In this document: piece after piece, positions 27,824 to 35,856 of the stretch
How the letters are laid out: each line of letters starts with the position of its first letter
Numbering within the stretch: the first letter of the stretch is position 1
Assembly: GCF_019702945.1 (NCBI RefSeq)
Contig: NZ_AP024749.1
Span: 186,001 to 250,000 of the forward strand
Reading direction: 5' to 3'
DNA length: 64,000 bases
Source of the DNA: Flavobacterium okayamense
Lineage (GTDB): Bacteria > Bacteroidota > Bacteroidia > Flavobacteriales > Flavobacteriaceae
The notes under the pieces: model-generated
Databases searched by the model: none
What the model saw: the letters and a program-made list of their open reading frames with translations, nothing else
Told to the model about the DNA's origin: nothing
Program-made: the position numbers and the translations under genes

Positions 27824-27874
27824 ATAAATTTTTAATGTTTGAAAGATTTTACTCTAAAGACATTAAAAATTTAT
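27824..27874 (-). repeat. Perfect 15-bp inverted repeat before the TonB receptor gene
   Basis: Arms 27824-27838 and 27860-27874 are exact reverse complements (ATAAATTTTTAATGT) with a 21-base loop. The distal arm covers the stop codon of the upstream gene and the proximal arm ends six bases from the receptor ATG. No T-run follows, so it is not a standard terminator; it may be an mRNA hairpin, processing site or operator. Confidence 0.8.
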
Positions 27875-28266
27875 GCGTAAAAAACGAGTTGGCAATATAA
27901 TTTGTAAAGTGGTGGCGAATTAGATTCGCTATAATTTTCAATTAACTTTTTATTATTAATTGAAATTATTTGATTTTGAAAATTAAAATCGAATTGTTGA
28001 GTCGGAACAAATTGCCCTAAGTCTAAACTTAATGATTTTACAACAAAATTATCCGATTTTTTTTCAGCCTTTATGGAAGTTTCAGAACAACATTTCTTTT
28101 TCACATCCTTTTTTATGCAACAACAATTAGAATCATCACCACTTGGAGTTGAATAGTCTAATGAGACAGAAGCAACTTTATCATGACAATAATGAATATT
28201 GACAGCCAATCCTAAATTGGAAATCAATATAAAAAAGGATAATATGAAACCTGTTATCTTGTTCAT
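27871..28266 (-). CDS. HYC_CC_PP family exported protein
   Basis: 131 residues from the chosen ATG (MNKITGFILSFFILISNLG, a signal peptide); a TTG four codons earlier lies inside the -7 box and is rejected. The three name-giving motifs are present: HYC at residues 25-27, cysteine clusters CCC (48-50) and CC (59-60), and SPPLYKLYCQLVFY at the C-terminus. The family is widespread in Bacteroidota, with no established function; the cysteines suggest metal binding. It is the first gene of the operon with the TonB receptor and HMA protein. Confidence 0.82.
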   Translation of the reverse strand: MNKITGFILSFFILISNLGLAVNIHYCHDKVASVSLDYSTPSGDDSNCCCIKKDVKKKCCSETSIKAEKKSDNFVVKSLSLDLGQFVPTQQFDFNFQNQIISINNKKLIENYSESNSPPLYKLYCQLVFYA

Positions 28267-28275
28267 TATGAAATG

Positions 28276-28283
28276 CAAAGTTA
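28276..28283 (-). promoter_or_regulatory. -7 box of the metal operon
   Basis: Minus-strand TAACTTTG, a perfect -7 box ending nine bases before the chosen HYC_CC_PP start codon. Confidence 0.6.
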
Positions 28284-28315
28284 ATAAACTGAAAATAATA
28301 AAGCGTTAAATTTAC

Positions 28316-29671
28316 CTAAATTTCAAATACTTGGTTTAATGCTGGAATTAAACATTCATAATCACAGACTTCTTCAATTGTTTGTTTTAAACCTTTTGAC
28401 GCTTCTTTTTCGCCATGAACTAAAAATATTTTTTGAGGTTTTGAATCTAAATCGGATAACCAATTAATCAAATCTTTTTGATCGCCATGTGCCGACAATC
28501 CTTCAATTAAAAAAACGGAAGCTTTAACTTGATAATATTTTCCATACATTTTAATTTCTGGCTCACCTTCTAGCAATCTTCTTCCTCGAGTTCCTTCAGC
28601 TTGATAACCTACTAATAAAACTGTATTTTCAGGTTTATCGATATAACGTTCTAAATATGAAAGTACTCTTCCGCCAGTTATCATTCCGCTTGCAGCAATT
28701 ACAACTTTTGGTCGTTTGTCATAAATCGCTTCAATGGTATCTTTATAATCAGAAATTAACGTAAACATTCTACACATTTCTTCACATTCATGTGGTGTTA
28801 ATTTATGCCATTTTGTATTCTCTAGAAATAGATGTAAAACATCAATTCCCATTGGTGTATCTATTATATAAGGAATATTTGGAATTTTGTCTTCTTTTTT
28901 AAGTTGCCAAATCAGATACATCATGGTTTGTACTCGTTCTACAGCAAAACTCGGAATAATAACATTTCCACCTCGTTGAAAAGTATTATTAATGAATAAT
29001 TCTAAATCTTGCAGCGATGTATTTTCAGGATGAACTCTATTTCCGTAAGTACTTTCTAAGAAAACATAATCGGCTTGTTTTGGTTTTATTGGAGGAAATA
29101 ATAATACATCATCATCTTGGCCAACATCTCCAGAAAAAACAAGCTTCTTACCTTCAATACTTAACGAAATGGAACAAGCTCCTAAAATATGTGATGCATA
29201 AAAAAAGTTAAAAGAAACAGAATCAGACAACTTTATTTCTTCATTAGGATTTACCGATTTTAATAACGGAAATACTTTCTCTGCATCGGCAATTGTATAT
29301 AAAGGTTCAGCGGGATCGTGTTTTGAATAATGCTCTTTGTTTGCTTTTTCGGCTTCTTCTTCCTGAATTTTAGCGCTATCTAATAGAATTAACTTAGTAA
29401 TTTCTTTAGTTGGAGCTGTACAAAATATTTTCCCTTCAAATCCATATTTTACTAATAATGGTAACCAACCGCAATGATCTAAATGTCCGTGTGTAAGAAT
29501 TACAAAATCTATTATACTTACATCAAATGGTAATGGTTCTCGATTCAGTAATCTCAATTCTTTTAAACCTTGGAACAAACCACAATCTATCATTACATTA
29601 ATTTCATCGGATTCTATTAATGTTTTAGAACCTGTAACGGTTTCTGTCCCTCCAAAAAAGTGAATTTTCAT
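28316..29671 (-). CDS. MBL-fold beta-CASP nuclease (RNA-specificity domain type)
   Basis: 451 residues. The metal centre is complete: THGHLDHCGW (His61, His63, Asp65, His66), ASHILGAC, and SGDVGQD. A beta-CASP insertion follows, and the RMMBL segment SAHGDQKDLINWL and LVHGEKEASKGL closes the fold. These features identify the CPSF/Ysh1-type group of nucleases that process RNA and also act as 5'-3' exonucleases in archaea and bacteria. It is not RNase J, which has a different length and C-terminus. It starts two bases behind the ATP-cone nuclease gene, so both are almost certainly cotranscribed. Confidence 0.88.
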   Translation of the reverse strand: MKIHFFGGTETVTGSKTLIESDEINVMIDCGLFQGLKELRLLNREPLPFDVSIIDFVILTHGHLDHCGWLPLLVKYGFEGKIFCTAPTKEITKLILLDSAKIQEEEAEKANKEHYSKHDPAEPLYTIADAEKVFPLLKSVNPNEEIKLSDSVSFNFFYASHILGACSISLSIEGKKLVFSGDVGQDDDVLLFPPIKPKQADYVFLESTYGNRVHPENTSLQDLELFINNTFQRGGNVIIPSFAVERVQTMMYLIWQLKKEDKIPNIPYIIDTPMGIDVLHLFLENTKWHKLTPHECEEMCRMFTLISDYKDTIEAIYDKRPKVVIAASGMITGGRVLSYLERYIDKPENTVLLVGYQAEGTRGRRLLEGEPEIKMYGKYYQVKASVFLIEGLSAHGDQKDLINWLSDLDSKPQKIFLVHGEKEASKGLKQTIEEVCDYECLIPALNQVFEI

Positions 29672-29673
29672 AC

Positions 29674-30501
29674 CTAGTTATTTAAAAGTTGGTGACATTC
29701 ATTTAATACTTTTTTCAATCGATTTTGACTCAGTTTTAAATTAGTTTTACTTTTTCCAAAATGAATAAAATCGTAAACTGTTAAAATATCTTCAAGAAGA
29801 AGTATTTCTTTTTCCGCTTGAGTTATTGTTGTTAAACAAGTTATAGGAAAAACTCGGTAATGTGTAATAATATCTTTTAAACTATTATTTTCTGGATAAT
29901 TCCAACTTAATAAATTTAATTCGCTACAAACTCCAAATTTTACTGCATCTTCTGTAAACTTATTATTAGTTACAATCCAACATTTTGTAAACTGTTGATT
30001 AGATGAAAAGAAATTGTAATCTCTGTTCTTTAAATCGTTAAATCTAGACAAAATATACATCGGAACTTTTACATCGGTTTTGGTTTCTTGGCTCCCGTGG
30101 AATTTACATTCTATCATAGCTAAATGCATATCTTTTTGAACAACAACATCTAGTTCGTGTGAAACACAATTCCCTTCTACAATTAAATTTGTTTTAGTTG
30201 AATAATCTTGTAATTCAAATATTCTAGCGATAAATTTTTCAAAATAAAATCCGGCTGGACCTAACAGCTGAATTCCTTTTTTTAAGCTATATCGAGCTGC
30301 ATTAGAGTTTGATCTAGTCCGAAGTTTTTGAAAAGCTAACCTGAAAATCTGCTTAGAAGTTGCTCCATCTTGAATTTTTGATTCTATTTCAGAAACTATA
30401 GCGTTAGCTAATTCATAATTAGCACCAGAATTGATAAGTGATCTAATTAATTTTTGTCTATCGAAGTTAACCCATTCACCAGATTGCTTTTTAATTTTCA
30501 T
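29674..30501 (-). CDS. ATP-cone domain fused to a restriction-endonuclease-like (Mrr type) domain
   Basis: 275 residues. Residues 1-75 match the ATP-cone (KKQSGEWVNFDRQKLIRSL, then RTRSNSNAARYSLKKGI), the nucleotide-sensing domain of ribonucleotide reductases and NrdR. From about 85 a PD-(D/E)XK fold follows, with Glu88 (FYFEKFI), Asp118 (HELDVV) and Glu131-Cys-Lys133 (MIECKFH) in the right order. The combination suggests a DNA or RNA nuclease gated by ATP or dNTP level. It is tightly coupled to the beta-CASP nuclease gene and lies 31 bases behind the XrtF partner gene. Substrate and role are unknown. Confidence 0.82.
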   Translation of the reverse strand: MKIKKQSGEWVNFDRQKLIRSLINSGANYELANAIVSEIESKIQDGATSKQIFRLAFQKLRTRSNSNAARYSLKKGIQLLGPAGFYFEKFIARIFELQDYSTKTNLIVEGNCVSHELDVVVQKDMHLAMIECKFHGSQETKTDVKVPMYILSRFNDLKNRDYNFFSSNQQFTKCWIVTNNKFTEDAVKFGVCSELNLLSWNYPENNSLKDIITHYRVFPITCLTTITQAEKEILLLEDILTVYDFIHFGKSKTNLKLSQNRLKKVLNECHQLLNN

Positions 30502-30517
30502 GTTATAAAACTATAAC
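30502..30517. repeat. Small palindrome at the start of the ATP-cone nuclease gene
   Basis: GTTATA / TATAAC arms with a 4-base centre directly abut the ATG. The size and position fit a repressor operator or a weak hairpin; chance is possible in this AT-rich DNA. Confidence 0.35.
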
Positions 30518-30532
30518 ACTAATTTACGAAAA

Positions 30533-30970
30533 TTATCGATTCAGTTTTTGGTAATAAAAAGCTGGTATAAAAAGAATTAAAAAAATTGGCTGAATTAAAA
30601 ATCTTCTAGTGTAAAACAATAATAAATAATCATTAACAAATTTTAATTCAATAAAAAATAGAATTATTAAAACAATAAATAAGAATACAAAAAGTAATAG
30701 CGAAAGTTTAGTTATATTTTTATCCTTAAATAAAATATATAACATGCCAATTGAAATTGCAGTATTTAAGAAGTATCTCAAAAATAAATTTAAAAGTAAC
30801 TTGAAAATATCATAATTCGGTAATTCTTTGTTTTGAAAATCTGTTTTAAAGAAATCTAAAAAAGGATCATAAAATATTCTTGCTTCAAATAAACGGATAC
30901 AAACTAGAAGTAGAACCAAAATCCCAATTATTGCTAATTTATATTTATCCTTCAATATTTCGTTTAGCAT
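30533..30970 (-). CDS. Exosortase F system-associated membrane protein
   Basis: 145 residues with four predicted membrane helices. The sequence IRLFEARIFYDPFLDFFK near the first helix and FYTRRFLIQPIFLILFIPAFYYQK at the end are characteristic of the small protein that accompanies exosortase F in Flavobacteria. It overlaps the xrtF reading frame by 26 bp, so translation is coupled. Its role, possibly helping the exosortase or its substrate, is unknown. Confidence 0.85.
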   Translation of the reverse strand: MLNEILKDKYKLAIIGILVLLLVCIRLFEARIFYDPFLDFFKTDFQNKELPNYDIFKLLLNLFLRYFLNTAISIGMLYILFKDKNITKLSLLLFVFLFIVLIILFFIELKFVNDYLLLFYTRRFLIQPIFLILFIPAFYYQKLNR

Positions 30971-31502
30971 AACCTGAAAATTTAGTAACCCATAAAATCC
31001 ACAAAAGAAAAACTATACCATATATGAAGAGCGGAAAAATAGTACCATGTAATAATTCTTCATGTTTAGGATAATAATACAAAGCATATGTTAATAGTGC
31101 AATCCTAATTATATTTAAAATATAAATGAGTAAAGAACCTACAATTATATACAATGTTGTTTTTTTAAGACCATTAGAAAAAGCAAAAATAAAAGCTGCA
31201 AATAAAATAATAACACTTATTGCATTACATCCTTCTATAATTCGTGCTGAATATTTTTCTTTAAAAAAGATTTTCATCGACGGTTCAAAATCGTGATGAT
31301 ACGTACTTGCTTCGCCTCCAAAAAAATTAATTACTCCAACAGTTTGGTGAGCAACCTTTTCTGAAATAGTATCTACTTCAAGTCGATTCGTATCAAATTG
31401 ATTTAAATACAATTTATAAATGAGTGCAAAAGCAATATAAAAAACCAAAAATTTACCTAAAAAAGAAAAAAATGGCTTGTATTGGTTGTATATAGATTTC
31501 AA
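30945..31502 (-). CDS. xrtF: Exosortase family protein XrtF
   Basis: About 185 residues with several membrane helices. The exosortase/archaeosortase active-site triad is present: Cys in RIIEGCNAISV, Arg in LNIIRIALL, and His in LLHGTIFP. No ATG is available at the 5' end. I chose the TTG that gives MKSIYNQYKPFFSFLGKF, because a longer frame to 31520 would begin inside the -7 box. Exosortases cleave and anchor or transfer proteins with C-terminal sorting signals; no substrate with such a tail is recognisable in this window. It forms an operon with its partner gene and probably the two nucleases downstream. Confidence 0.88.
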   Translation of the reverse strand: MKSIYNQYKPFFSFLGKFLVFYIAFALIYKLYLNQFDTNRLEVDTISEKVAHQTVGVINFFGGEASTYHHDFEPSMKIFFKEKYSARIIEGCNAISVIILFAAFIFAFSNGLKKTTLYIIVGSLLIYILNIIRIALLTYALYYYPKHEELLHGTIFPLFIYGIVFLLWILWVTKFSGYAKRNIEG

Positions 31503-31517
31503 AAGAGTGAATTTTAA

Positions 31518-31525
31518 CAAAAATA
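31518..31525 (-). promoter_or_regulatory. -7 box of xrtF
   Basis: Minus-strand TATTTTTG, a perfect -7 box 15 bases before the proposed TTG start. A matching plus-strand box for the GAF gene lies about 26 bases to the right, giving a divergent promoter pair. Confidence 0.55.
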
Positions 31526-31551
31526 AATATTTTAATGAATCATTTTATAAA

Positions 31552-31559
31552 TATTTTTG
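31552..31559 (+). promoter_or_regulatory. -7 box of the GAF-domain gene
   Basis: Plus-strand TATTTTTG, a perfect -7 box 16 bases before the ATG at 31576. Confidence 0.55.
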
Positions 31560-31575
31560 CAAAAAAATTTCAATC

Positions 31576-32028
31576 ATGAATTTTGATTCATTAAAACCCC
31601 AAATCAAAACTTTAGTTTCATCTGAAGCAACTAGAGATGAAAAACTATTAGAAGTTTGCAAATTTTTAAATCAAGAAGTCCCATATTATAACTGGGTTGG
31701 TTTTTATTTTGCAAACCATGAAAACAAAACATTACATCTTGGCCCATATGTTGGTGCTCCAACAGATCATACCGTAATTCCATTTGGAAAAGGAATTTGT
31801 GGACAAGTTGCAGAATCTAATGAAAATTTTGTTGTTCCAGATGTAAAAGCTCAAGACAACTATATAGCCTGCAGTTTTACAGTAAAATCGGAAATTGTAA
31901 TTCCTTTATTTGTAAATGGAATTAACATTGGTCAAATCGATATCGATTCGCACGAAATAGACCCTTTCACAGAAGCCGATGAACGATTCTTAGAATTTGT
32001 AAATCAGGAAATTGCAACTCTATTTTAA
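31576..32028 (+). CDS. GAF-domain protein, free methionine-(R)-sulfoxide reductase-like
   Basis: 150 residues from the chosen ATG (MNFDSLKPQIKTL); the open frame upstream is promoter sequence. A single GAF domain of the fRMsr (YebR) type: NWVGFYFANHENKTLHLGPY, GKGICGQVAES, and NYIACSFTVKSEIVIPL. Cys75 and Cys99 correspond by spacing (24 residues) to Cys94 and catalytic Cys118 of the E. coli enzyme, but the third cysteine (Cys84) is replaced by His65. The enzyme would reduce free Met-R-sulfoxide with thioredoxin, perhaps using the Cys75-Cys99 disulfide. It is monocistronic. Confidence 0.85.
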   Translation: MNFDSLKPQIKTLVSSEATRDEKLLEVCKFLNQEVPYYNWVGFYFANHENKTLHLGPYVGAPTDHTVIPFGKGICGQVAESNENFVVPDVKAQDNYIACSFTVKSEIVIPLFVNGINIGQIDIDSHEIDPFTEADERFLEFVNQEIATLF

Positions 32029-32076
32029 ATCAATCAAAAAAAATAAATTTTATAGTTTAAAATTCATTTTTTATTA

Positions 32077-32084
32077 TAACTTTG
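32077..32084 (+). promoter_or_regulatory. -7 box of rpsO
   Basis: TAACTTTG, a perfect match, about 57 bases before the rpsO ATG; the remaining leader is long enough for S15 autoregulation, but no known structure could be recognised. Confidence 0.6.
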
Positions 32085-32141
32085 CACCCGAATTAGGATA
32101 GACTTAATTCATACATAAAAATCATTTAAAAAAATATTGGA

Positions 32142-32411
32142 ATGTATTTAACTAAAGAAACTAAAGCTGACATCTTCGCTAAACACGGAGGAAAAGCTGA
32201 AAACACTGGTTCTGCTGAAGGACAAATTGCATTGTTCACTTTCAGAATCAACCACTTAACTGGACACTTAAAACAAAATCGTCACGATTACAACACTGAG
32301 CGTTCGTTAGTGAAATTAGTAGGTAAAAGAAGAAGTCTTCTTGACTACTTAAAGAAGAAAGATATCAACAGATATCGTGAGATTATTAAAGAATTAGGTA
32401 TTAGAAAATAA
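32142..32411 (+). CDS. rpsO: 30S ribosomal protein S15
   Basis: 89 residues, the usual S15 length. The signature TGSAEGQIALFTFRINHLTGHL, followed by HDYNTERSLVKLVGKRRSLLDYLK, includes the 16S rRNA-binding residues. S15 binds the central domain junction early in 30S assembly. It precedes pnp, an ancient pairing, with a GGGGC hairpin between the two. Confidence 0.98.
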   Translation: MYLTKETKADIFAKHGGKAENTGSAEGQIALFTFRINHLTGHLKQNRHDYNTERSLVKLVGKRRSLLDYLKKKDINRYREIIKELGIRK

Positions 32412-32417
32412 TCAACT

Positions 32418-32440
32418 AAAGGGGCTTTGCGCCCCTTTTT
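32418..32440 (+). terminator. Terminator or attenuator between rpsO and pnp
   Basis: AAAGGGGC / GCCCCTTT stem with a TTTGC loop, then TTTTT, immediately after the rpsO stop. Partial readthrough into pnp is possible, as known in other bacteria. Confidence 0.8.
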
Positions 32441-32548
32441 GTTTACAAAAAAAGACAGAAAAAAGTTTGGTTTTTCATTGGGTTTCAAGCAACTAACAAC
32501 AACACACAACAACACAACTACCCTTTGTTTAATTAAGAATTCAAATTT

Positions 32549-34720
32549 ATGATTCCTAAAGTAACCCAAGAAATTATCGATTTAGGAGATGGAAGAACTA
32601 TCTCTATCGAAACAGGTAAATTAGCCAAACAAGCAGACGGTTCTGTCGTGGTTCGTATGGGCGACGCGATGTTATTAGCAACTGCAGTATCAGCCCGTAC
32701 AGCCAATCCAGGAGTAGATTTCCTACCGTTAACAGTAGATTACCGTGAAAAATTTGCTGCAGCAGGTCGTTTCCCAGGTGGTTTCTTCAAAAGAGAAGCT
32801 CGTCCTAGTGACCAAGAAGTATTAACGATGCGTTTAGTAGACCGTGTTTTACGTCCACTTTTCCCAGATGATTATCATGCTGAAACTCAAGTTATGATTC
32901 AATTAATGTCTCATGACGAAAATGTAATGCCTGATGCTTTAGCAGGTTTAGCTGCTTCAGCTGCACTAGCAGTTTCTGACATTCCTTTTTACAACCTTAT
33001 TTCAGAAGTAAGAGTTGGTAGAGTTGAAGGTAAATTAATTATCAACCCTAACCGCGAACAATTAGAACAATCAGATTTAGATATGATGATTGGTGCTTCT
33101 AAAGATTCTGTTTGTATGGTTGAAGGTGAAATGAAAGAAATCTCTGAAGCTGAAATGATTGAAGCAATTAAATTTGCTCACGAAGCTATCAAAGTACAAA
33201 TTGTAGCACAAGAAAAATTAAGAGCAGCTTTAGGTTCTCCAGCTTACAGAGAATACGAAGGTGAGTTAGAAGACGAAACTGTTAAAGCTAAAGTTAAAGC
33301 AGCTGCTTACGATAAATATTATGCAATTGCGCAAGAAGCTTCTTCTAAACAAGAAAGAGGTGAAAAATTTGCAGAAGTTAAAGAAGAAGTAAAAGCTTTA
33401 TATTCTGAAGAAGAATATGCAGAAAATACAGATTTAGCCGAGCTTGTTTCTAAATATAATTACAAAATTCAAAAAGAAGCTGTTCGTAATGTAATTCTTG
33501 AAAAAGGAATTCGTTTAGATGGTCGTAAAACTACAGAAATTCGCCCGATTTGGTGTGAAGTAGATTATTTACCATCAACTCACGGTTCAGCAATTTTTAC
33601 TCGTGGTGAAACACAAGCTTTAGCAACTGTAACTCTTGGAACTTCAAGAGAAGCTAATCAAATTGATTTACCATCAGAACAAGGAGAAGAAAAATTCTAT
33701 TTACATTATAACTTCCCTCCATTCTCAACTGGTGAAGCAAAACCTTTAAGAGGTACTTCACGTAGAGAAGTTGGACATGGAAACTTAGCACAACGTGCTT
33801 TAAAAGGAATGATTCCTGCTGATTGCCCTTACACAGTACGTGTGGTTTCAGAAGTATTAGAATCTAATGGTTCTTCTTCTATGGCAACAGTATGTTCGGG
33901 TACTTTAGCATTAATGGACGCAGGTATCCAAATCTCTAAACCAGTTTCAGGTATTGCAATGGGATTAATTACCGATGGTGAAAAATTTGCTGTATTATCT
34001 GATATTTTAGGTGATGAAGACCACTTAGGCGATATGGATTTCAAAGTAACAGGAACTGCTGATGGTATTACAGCTTGTCAGATGGATATCAAAATCGATG
34101 GTTTACGTTATGACATCATGGAACAAGCTTTAGCTCAAGCTCGTGACGGACGTATGCATATCTTAGGAAAATTAACAGAAACTATTGCTCAGCCAAGAGC
34201 TACTGTTAAACCAAAAGCTCCTAAGATTATTATGAGTTCAATTCCAGCAAGTTTGATTGGTGCATTCATTGGTCCTGGTGGAAAAAATATTCAAGAATTA
34301 CAAAAAAATACTGAAACAACTATCGTTCTTAACGAAGATGGTGATAGAGGAATCGTAGAAATTTTAGGAACAAATCAAGCTGGTATTGATGCTGTTTTAG
34401 CAAAAATTGAAGCTATGATTTTCAAACCTGAAATTGGCGAAGCTTATGAAGTAAAAGTAATTAAAATGTTAGATTTTGGCGCAGTTGTAGAATACACAAG
34501 AGCTCCTGGTCAAGAAGTTTTATTACACGTTTCAGAATTAGCTTGGGAAAGAACAGAAAAACCAAGCGATGTAGTTAACTTGGGTGATGTTTTCATGATT
34601 AAGTATTTAGGAGTTGATCCTAAAACAAGAAAAGAAAAAGTTTCAAGAAAACAATTATTACCTCGTCCACCGAGAGAGGACAAAAAACCAATAGAGAAAA
34701 AAGAAAATCCTCAAGGTTAA
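32549..34720 (+). CDS. pnp: Polyribonucleotide nucleotidyltransferase (PNPase)
   Basis: 723 residues, full length. Two RNase PH domains (the second with [13 protein letters not shown] and [19 protein letters not shown]), then a KH domain ([18 protein letters not shown], about residue 568) and an S1 domain ([19 protein letters not shown]). PNPase degrades RNA 3' to 5' with phosphate and can add tails. It follows rpsO as in many bacteria. A TACCCTTTG sequence 20-odd bases before the start resembles a -7 box with one extra base, so an own promoter is possible. A strong terminator follows. Confidence 0.97.
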   Translation: MIPKVTQEIIDLGDGRTISIETGKLAKQADGSVVVRMGDAMLLATAVSARTANPGVDFLPLTVDYREKFAAAGRFPGGFFKREARPSDQEVLTMRLVDRVLRPLFPDDYHAETQVMIQLMSHDENVMPDALAGLAASAALAVSDIPFYNLISEVRVGRVEGKLIINPNREQLEQSDLDMMIGASKDSVCMVEGEMKEISEAEMIEAIKFAHEAIKVQIVAQEKLRAALGSPAYREYEGELEDETVKAKVKAAAYDKYYAIAQEASSKQERGEKFAEVKEEVKALYSEEEYAENTDLAELVSKYNYKIQKEAVRNVILEKGIRLDGRKTTEIRPIWCEVDYLPSTHGSAIFTRGETQALATVTLGTSREANQIDLPSEQGEEKFYLHYNFPPFSTGEAKPLRGTSRREVGHGNLAQRALKGMIPADCPYTVRVVSEVLESNGSSSMATVCSGTLALMDAGIQISKPVSGIAMGLITDGEKFAVLSDILGDEDHLGDMDFKVTGTADGITACQMDIKIDGLRYDIMEQALAQARDGRMHILGKLTETIAQPRATVKPKAPKIIMSSIPASLIGAFIGPGGKNIQELQKNTETTIVLNEDGDRGIVEILGTNQAGIDAVLAKIEAMIFKPEIGEAYEVKVIKMLDFGAVVEYTRAPGQEVLLHVSELAWERTEKPSDVVNLGDVFMIKYLGVDPKTRKEKVSRKQLLPRPPREDKKPIEKKENPQG

Positions 34721-34746
34721 TTCACTATATTAATTCAATAAGGACT

Positions 34747-34774
34747 GCCCTCATTTTATGAGGGCTTTTTTATT
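34747..34774 (+). terminator. Rho-independent terminator after pnp
   Basis: Perfect 8-bp stem GCCCTCAT / ATGAGGGC with a TTT loop and a T-run. Confidence 0.9.
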
Positions 34775-34861
34775 TGAAAAAATTTTTAAAGTTTTTGTAA
34801 CTTTTTGGCAACCTTATACGTATAACAAACAAAAGCATAAAAAAACAGAAGGAATAAATAA

Positions 34862-35725
34862 ATGAGACAGCTTAAAATCACCAAGCAGGTAACTAATCGT
34901 GAAACTGCTTCCCTAGACAAATACCTACAAGAAATTGGTAAAGTTGACTTAATTACTGCAGATGAAGAAGTAGAGTTAGCACAAAGAATTAAAGCTGGTG
35001 ACCAAAGAGCTTTAGAAAAATTAACTAAAGCTAATTTACGTTTCGTAGTATCGGTTGCTAAACAATATCAAAATCAAGGACTTACATTACCCGATTTAAT
35101 TAATGAAGGAAACTTAGGTTTAATTAAAGCAGCTCAACGTTTTGATGAAACTCGAGGATTTAAATTCATTTCATATGCAGTTTGGTGGATTCGTCAATCT
35201 ATCTTACAAGCTTTAGCAGAACAATCACGTATTGTACGTTTACCATTAAACAAAATTGGTTCTATCAATAAAATTAACAAAATGTATGCGTTGTTAGAGC
35301 AATCTAGCGAGCGTGCTCCTTCGGCTGAAGAAATTGCTAAAGAACTTGATATGACTGTAAATGACGTAAAAGAATCTATGAAGAATTCTGGTCGTCATTT
35401 ATCAATGGATGCACCTTTAGTAGAAGGTGAAGATTCAAACCTATATGATGTATTACGTTCTGGAGAATCACCAAATCCTGATAGAGAGTTAATTCATGAA
35501 TCATTACAAACTGAAATTGAAAGAGCTCTAGAAACATTAACGCCAAGAGAAGCAGATGTGGTACGTTTATACTTCGGTTTAGGTGATCAACACCCAATGA
35601 CATTAGAAGAAATAGGAGAAACTTTTGATTTAACTCGTGAACGTGTTCGTCAAATTAAAGAGAAAGCTATCAGAAGACTAAAACACACTTCTAGAAGTAA
35701 AATATTAAAAACATATTTAGGATAA
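34862..35725 (+). CDS. rpoD: Primary RNA polymerase sigma factor (RpoD/SigA type)
   Basis: 287 residues. It starts [22 protein letters not shown], the conserved start of the Bacteroidota primary sigma. Region 1.2 ([21 protein letters not shown]), region 2 ([36 protein letters not shown]), region 3 and region 4 ([20 protein letters not shown]) are all present, while region 1.1 and the long non-conserved insert of E. coli RpoD are lacking. This divergent sigma recognises the TTTG/TAnnTTTG promoters seen across the window. It is monocistronic with a terminator on each side. Confidence 0.95.
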   Translation: MRQLKITKQVTNRETASLDKYLQEIGKVDLITADEEVELAQRIKAGDQRALEKLTKANLRFVVSVAKQYQNQGLTLPDLINEGNLGLIKAAQRFDETRGFKFISYAVWWIRQSILQALAEQSRIVRLPLNKIGSINKINKMYALLEQSSERAPSAEEIAKELDMTVNDVKESMKNSGRHLSMDAPLVEGEDSNLYDVLRSGESPNPDRELIHESLQTEIERALETLTPREADVVRLYFGLGDQHPMTLEEIGETFDLTRERVRQIKEKAIRRLKHTSRSKILKTYLG

Positions 35726-35781
35726 TACCTAATAACAATTACAAACAGTTTAATAACTGTTCGTTTTTTGATTGATGATTG

Positions 35782-35813
35782 AAACTCCGGCTGATTACCG
35801 GAGTTTTATTTTT
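35782..35813 (+). terminator. Rho-independent terminator after rpoD
   Basis: Stem AAACTCCGG / CCGGAGTTT with a 7-base loop and a TATTTTT tail. Confidence 0.88.
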
Positions 35814-35829
35814 ATTTATAAATTAGGTT

Positions 35830-35837
35830 TATATTTG
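35830..35837 (+). promoter_or_regulatory. -7 box of rpe
   Basis: TATATTTG, a perfect -7 box 19 bases before the rpe ATG, lying just behind the rpoD terminator. Confidence 0.65.
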
Positions 35838-35856
35838 CACTACAAAACAACAACAC

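Noticed and set aside
28316..29671. MBL-fold protein as a beta-lactamase resistance gene
   Set aside because: It has the beta-CASP insertion and RMMBL motifs of nucleic-acid-processing enzymes and no signal peptide.
29674..30501. ATP-cone protein as the regulator NrdR
   Set aside because: It lacks the N-terminal zinc ribbon, and the C-terminal half carries nuclease catalytic residues instead.
31477..31575. Longer N-terminus for the GAF protein
   Set aside because: The added residues are not GAF-like and include both divergent -7 boxes.
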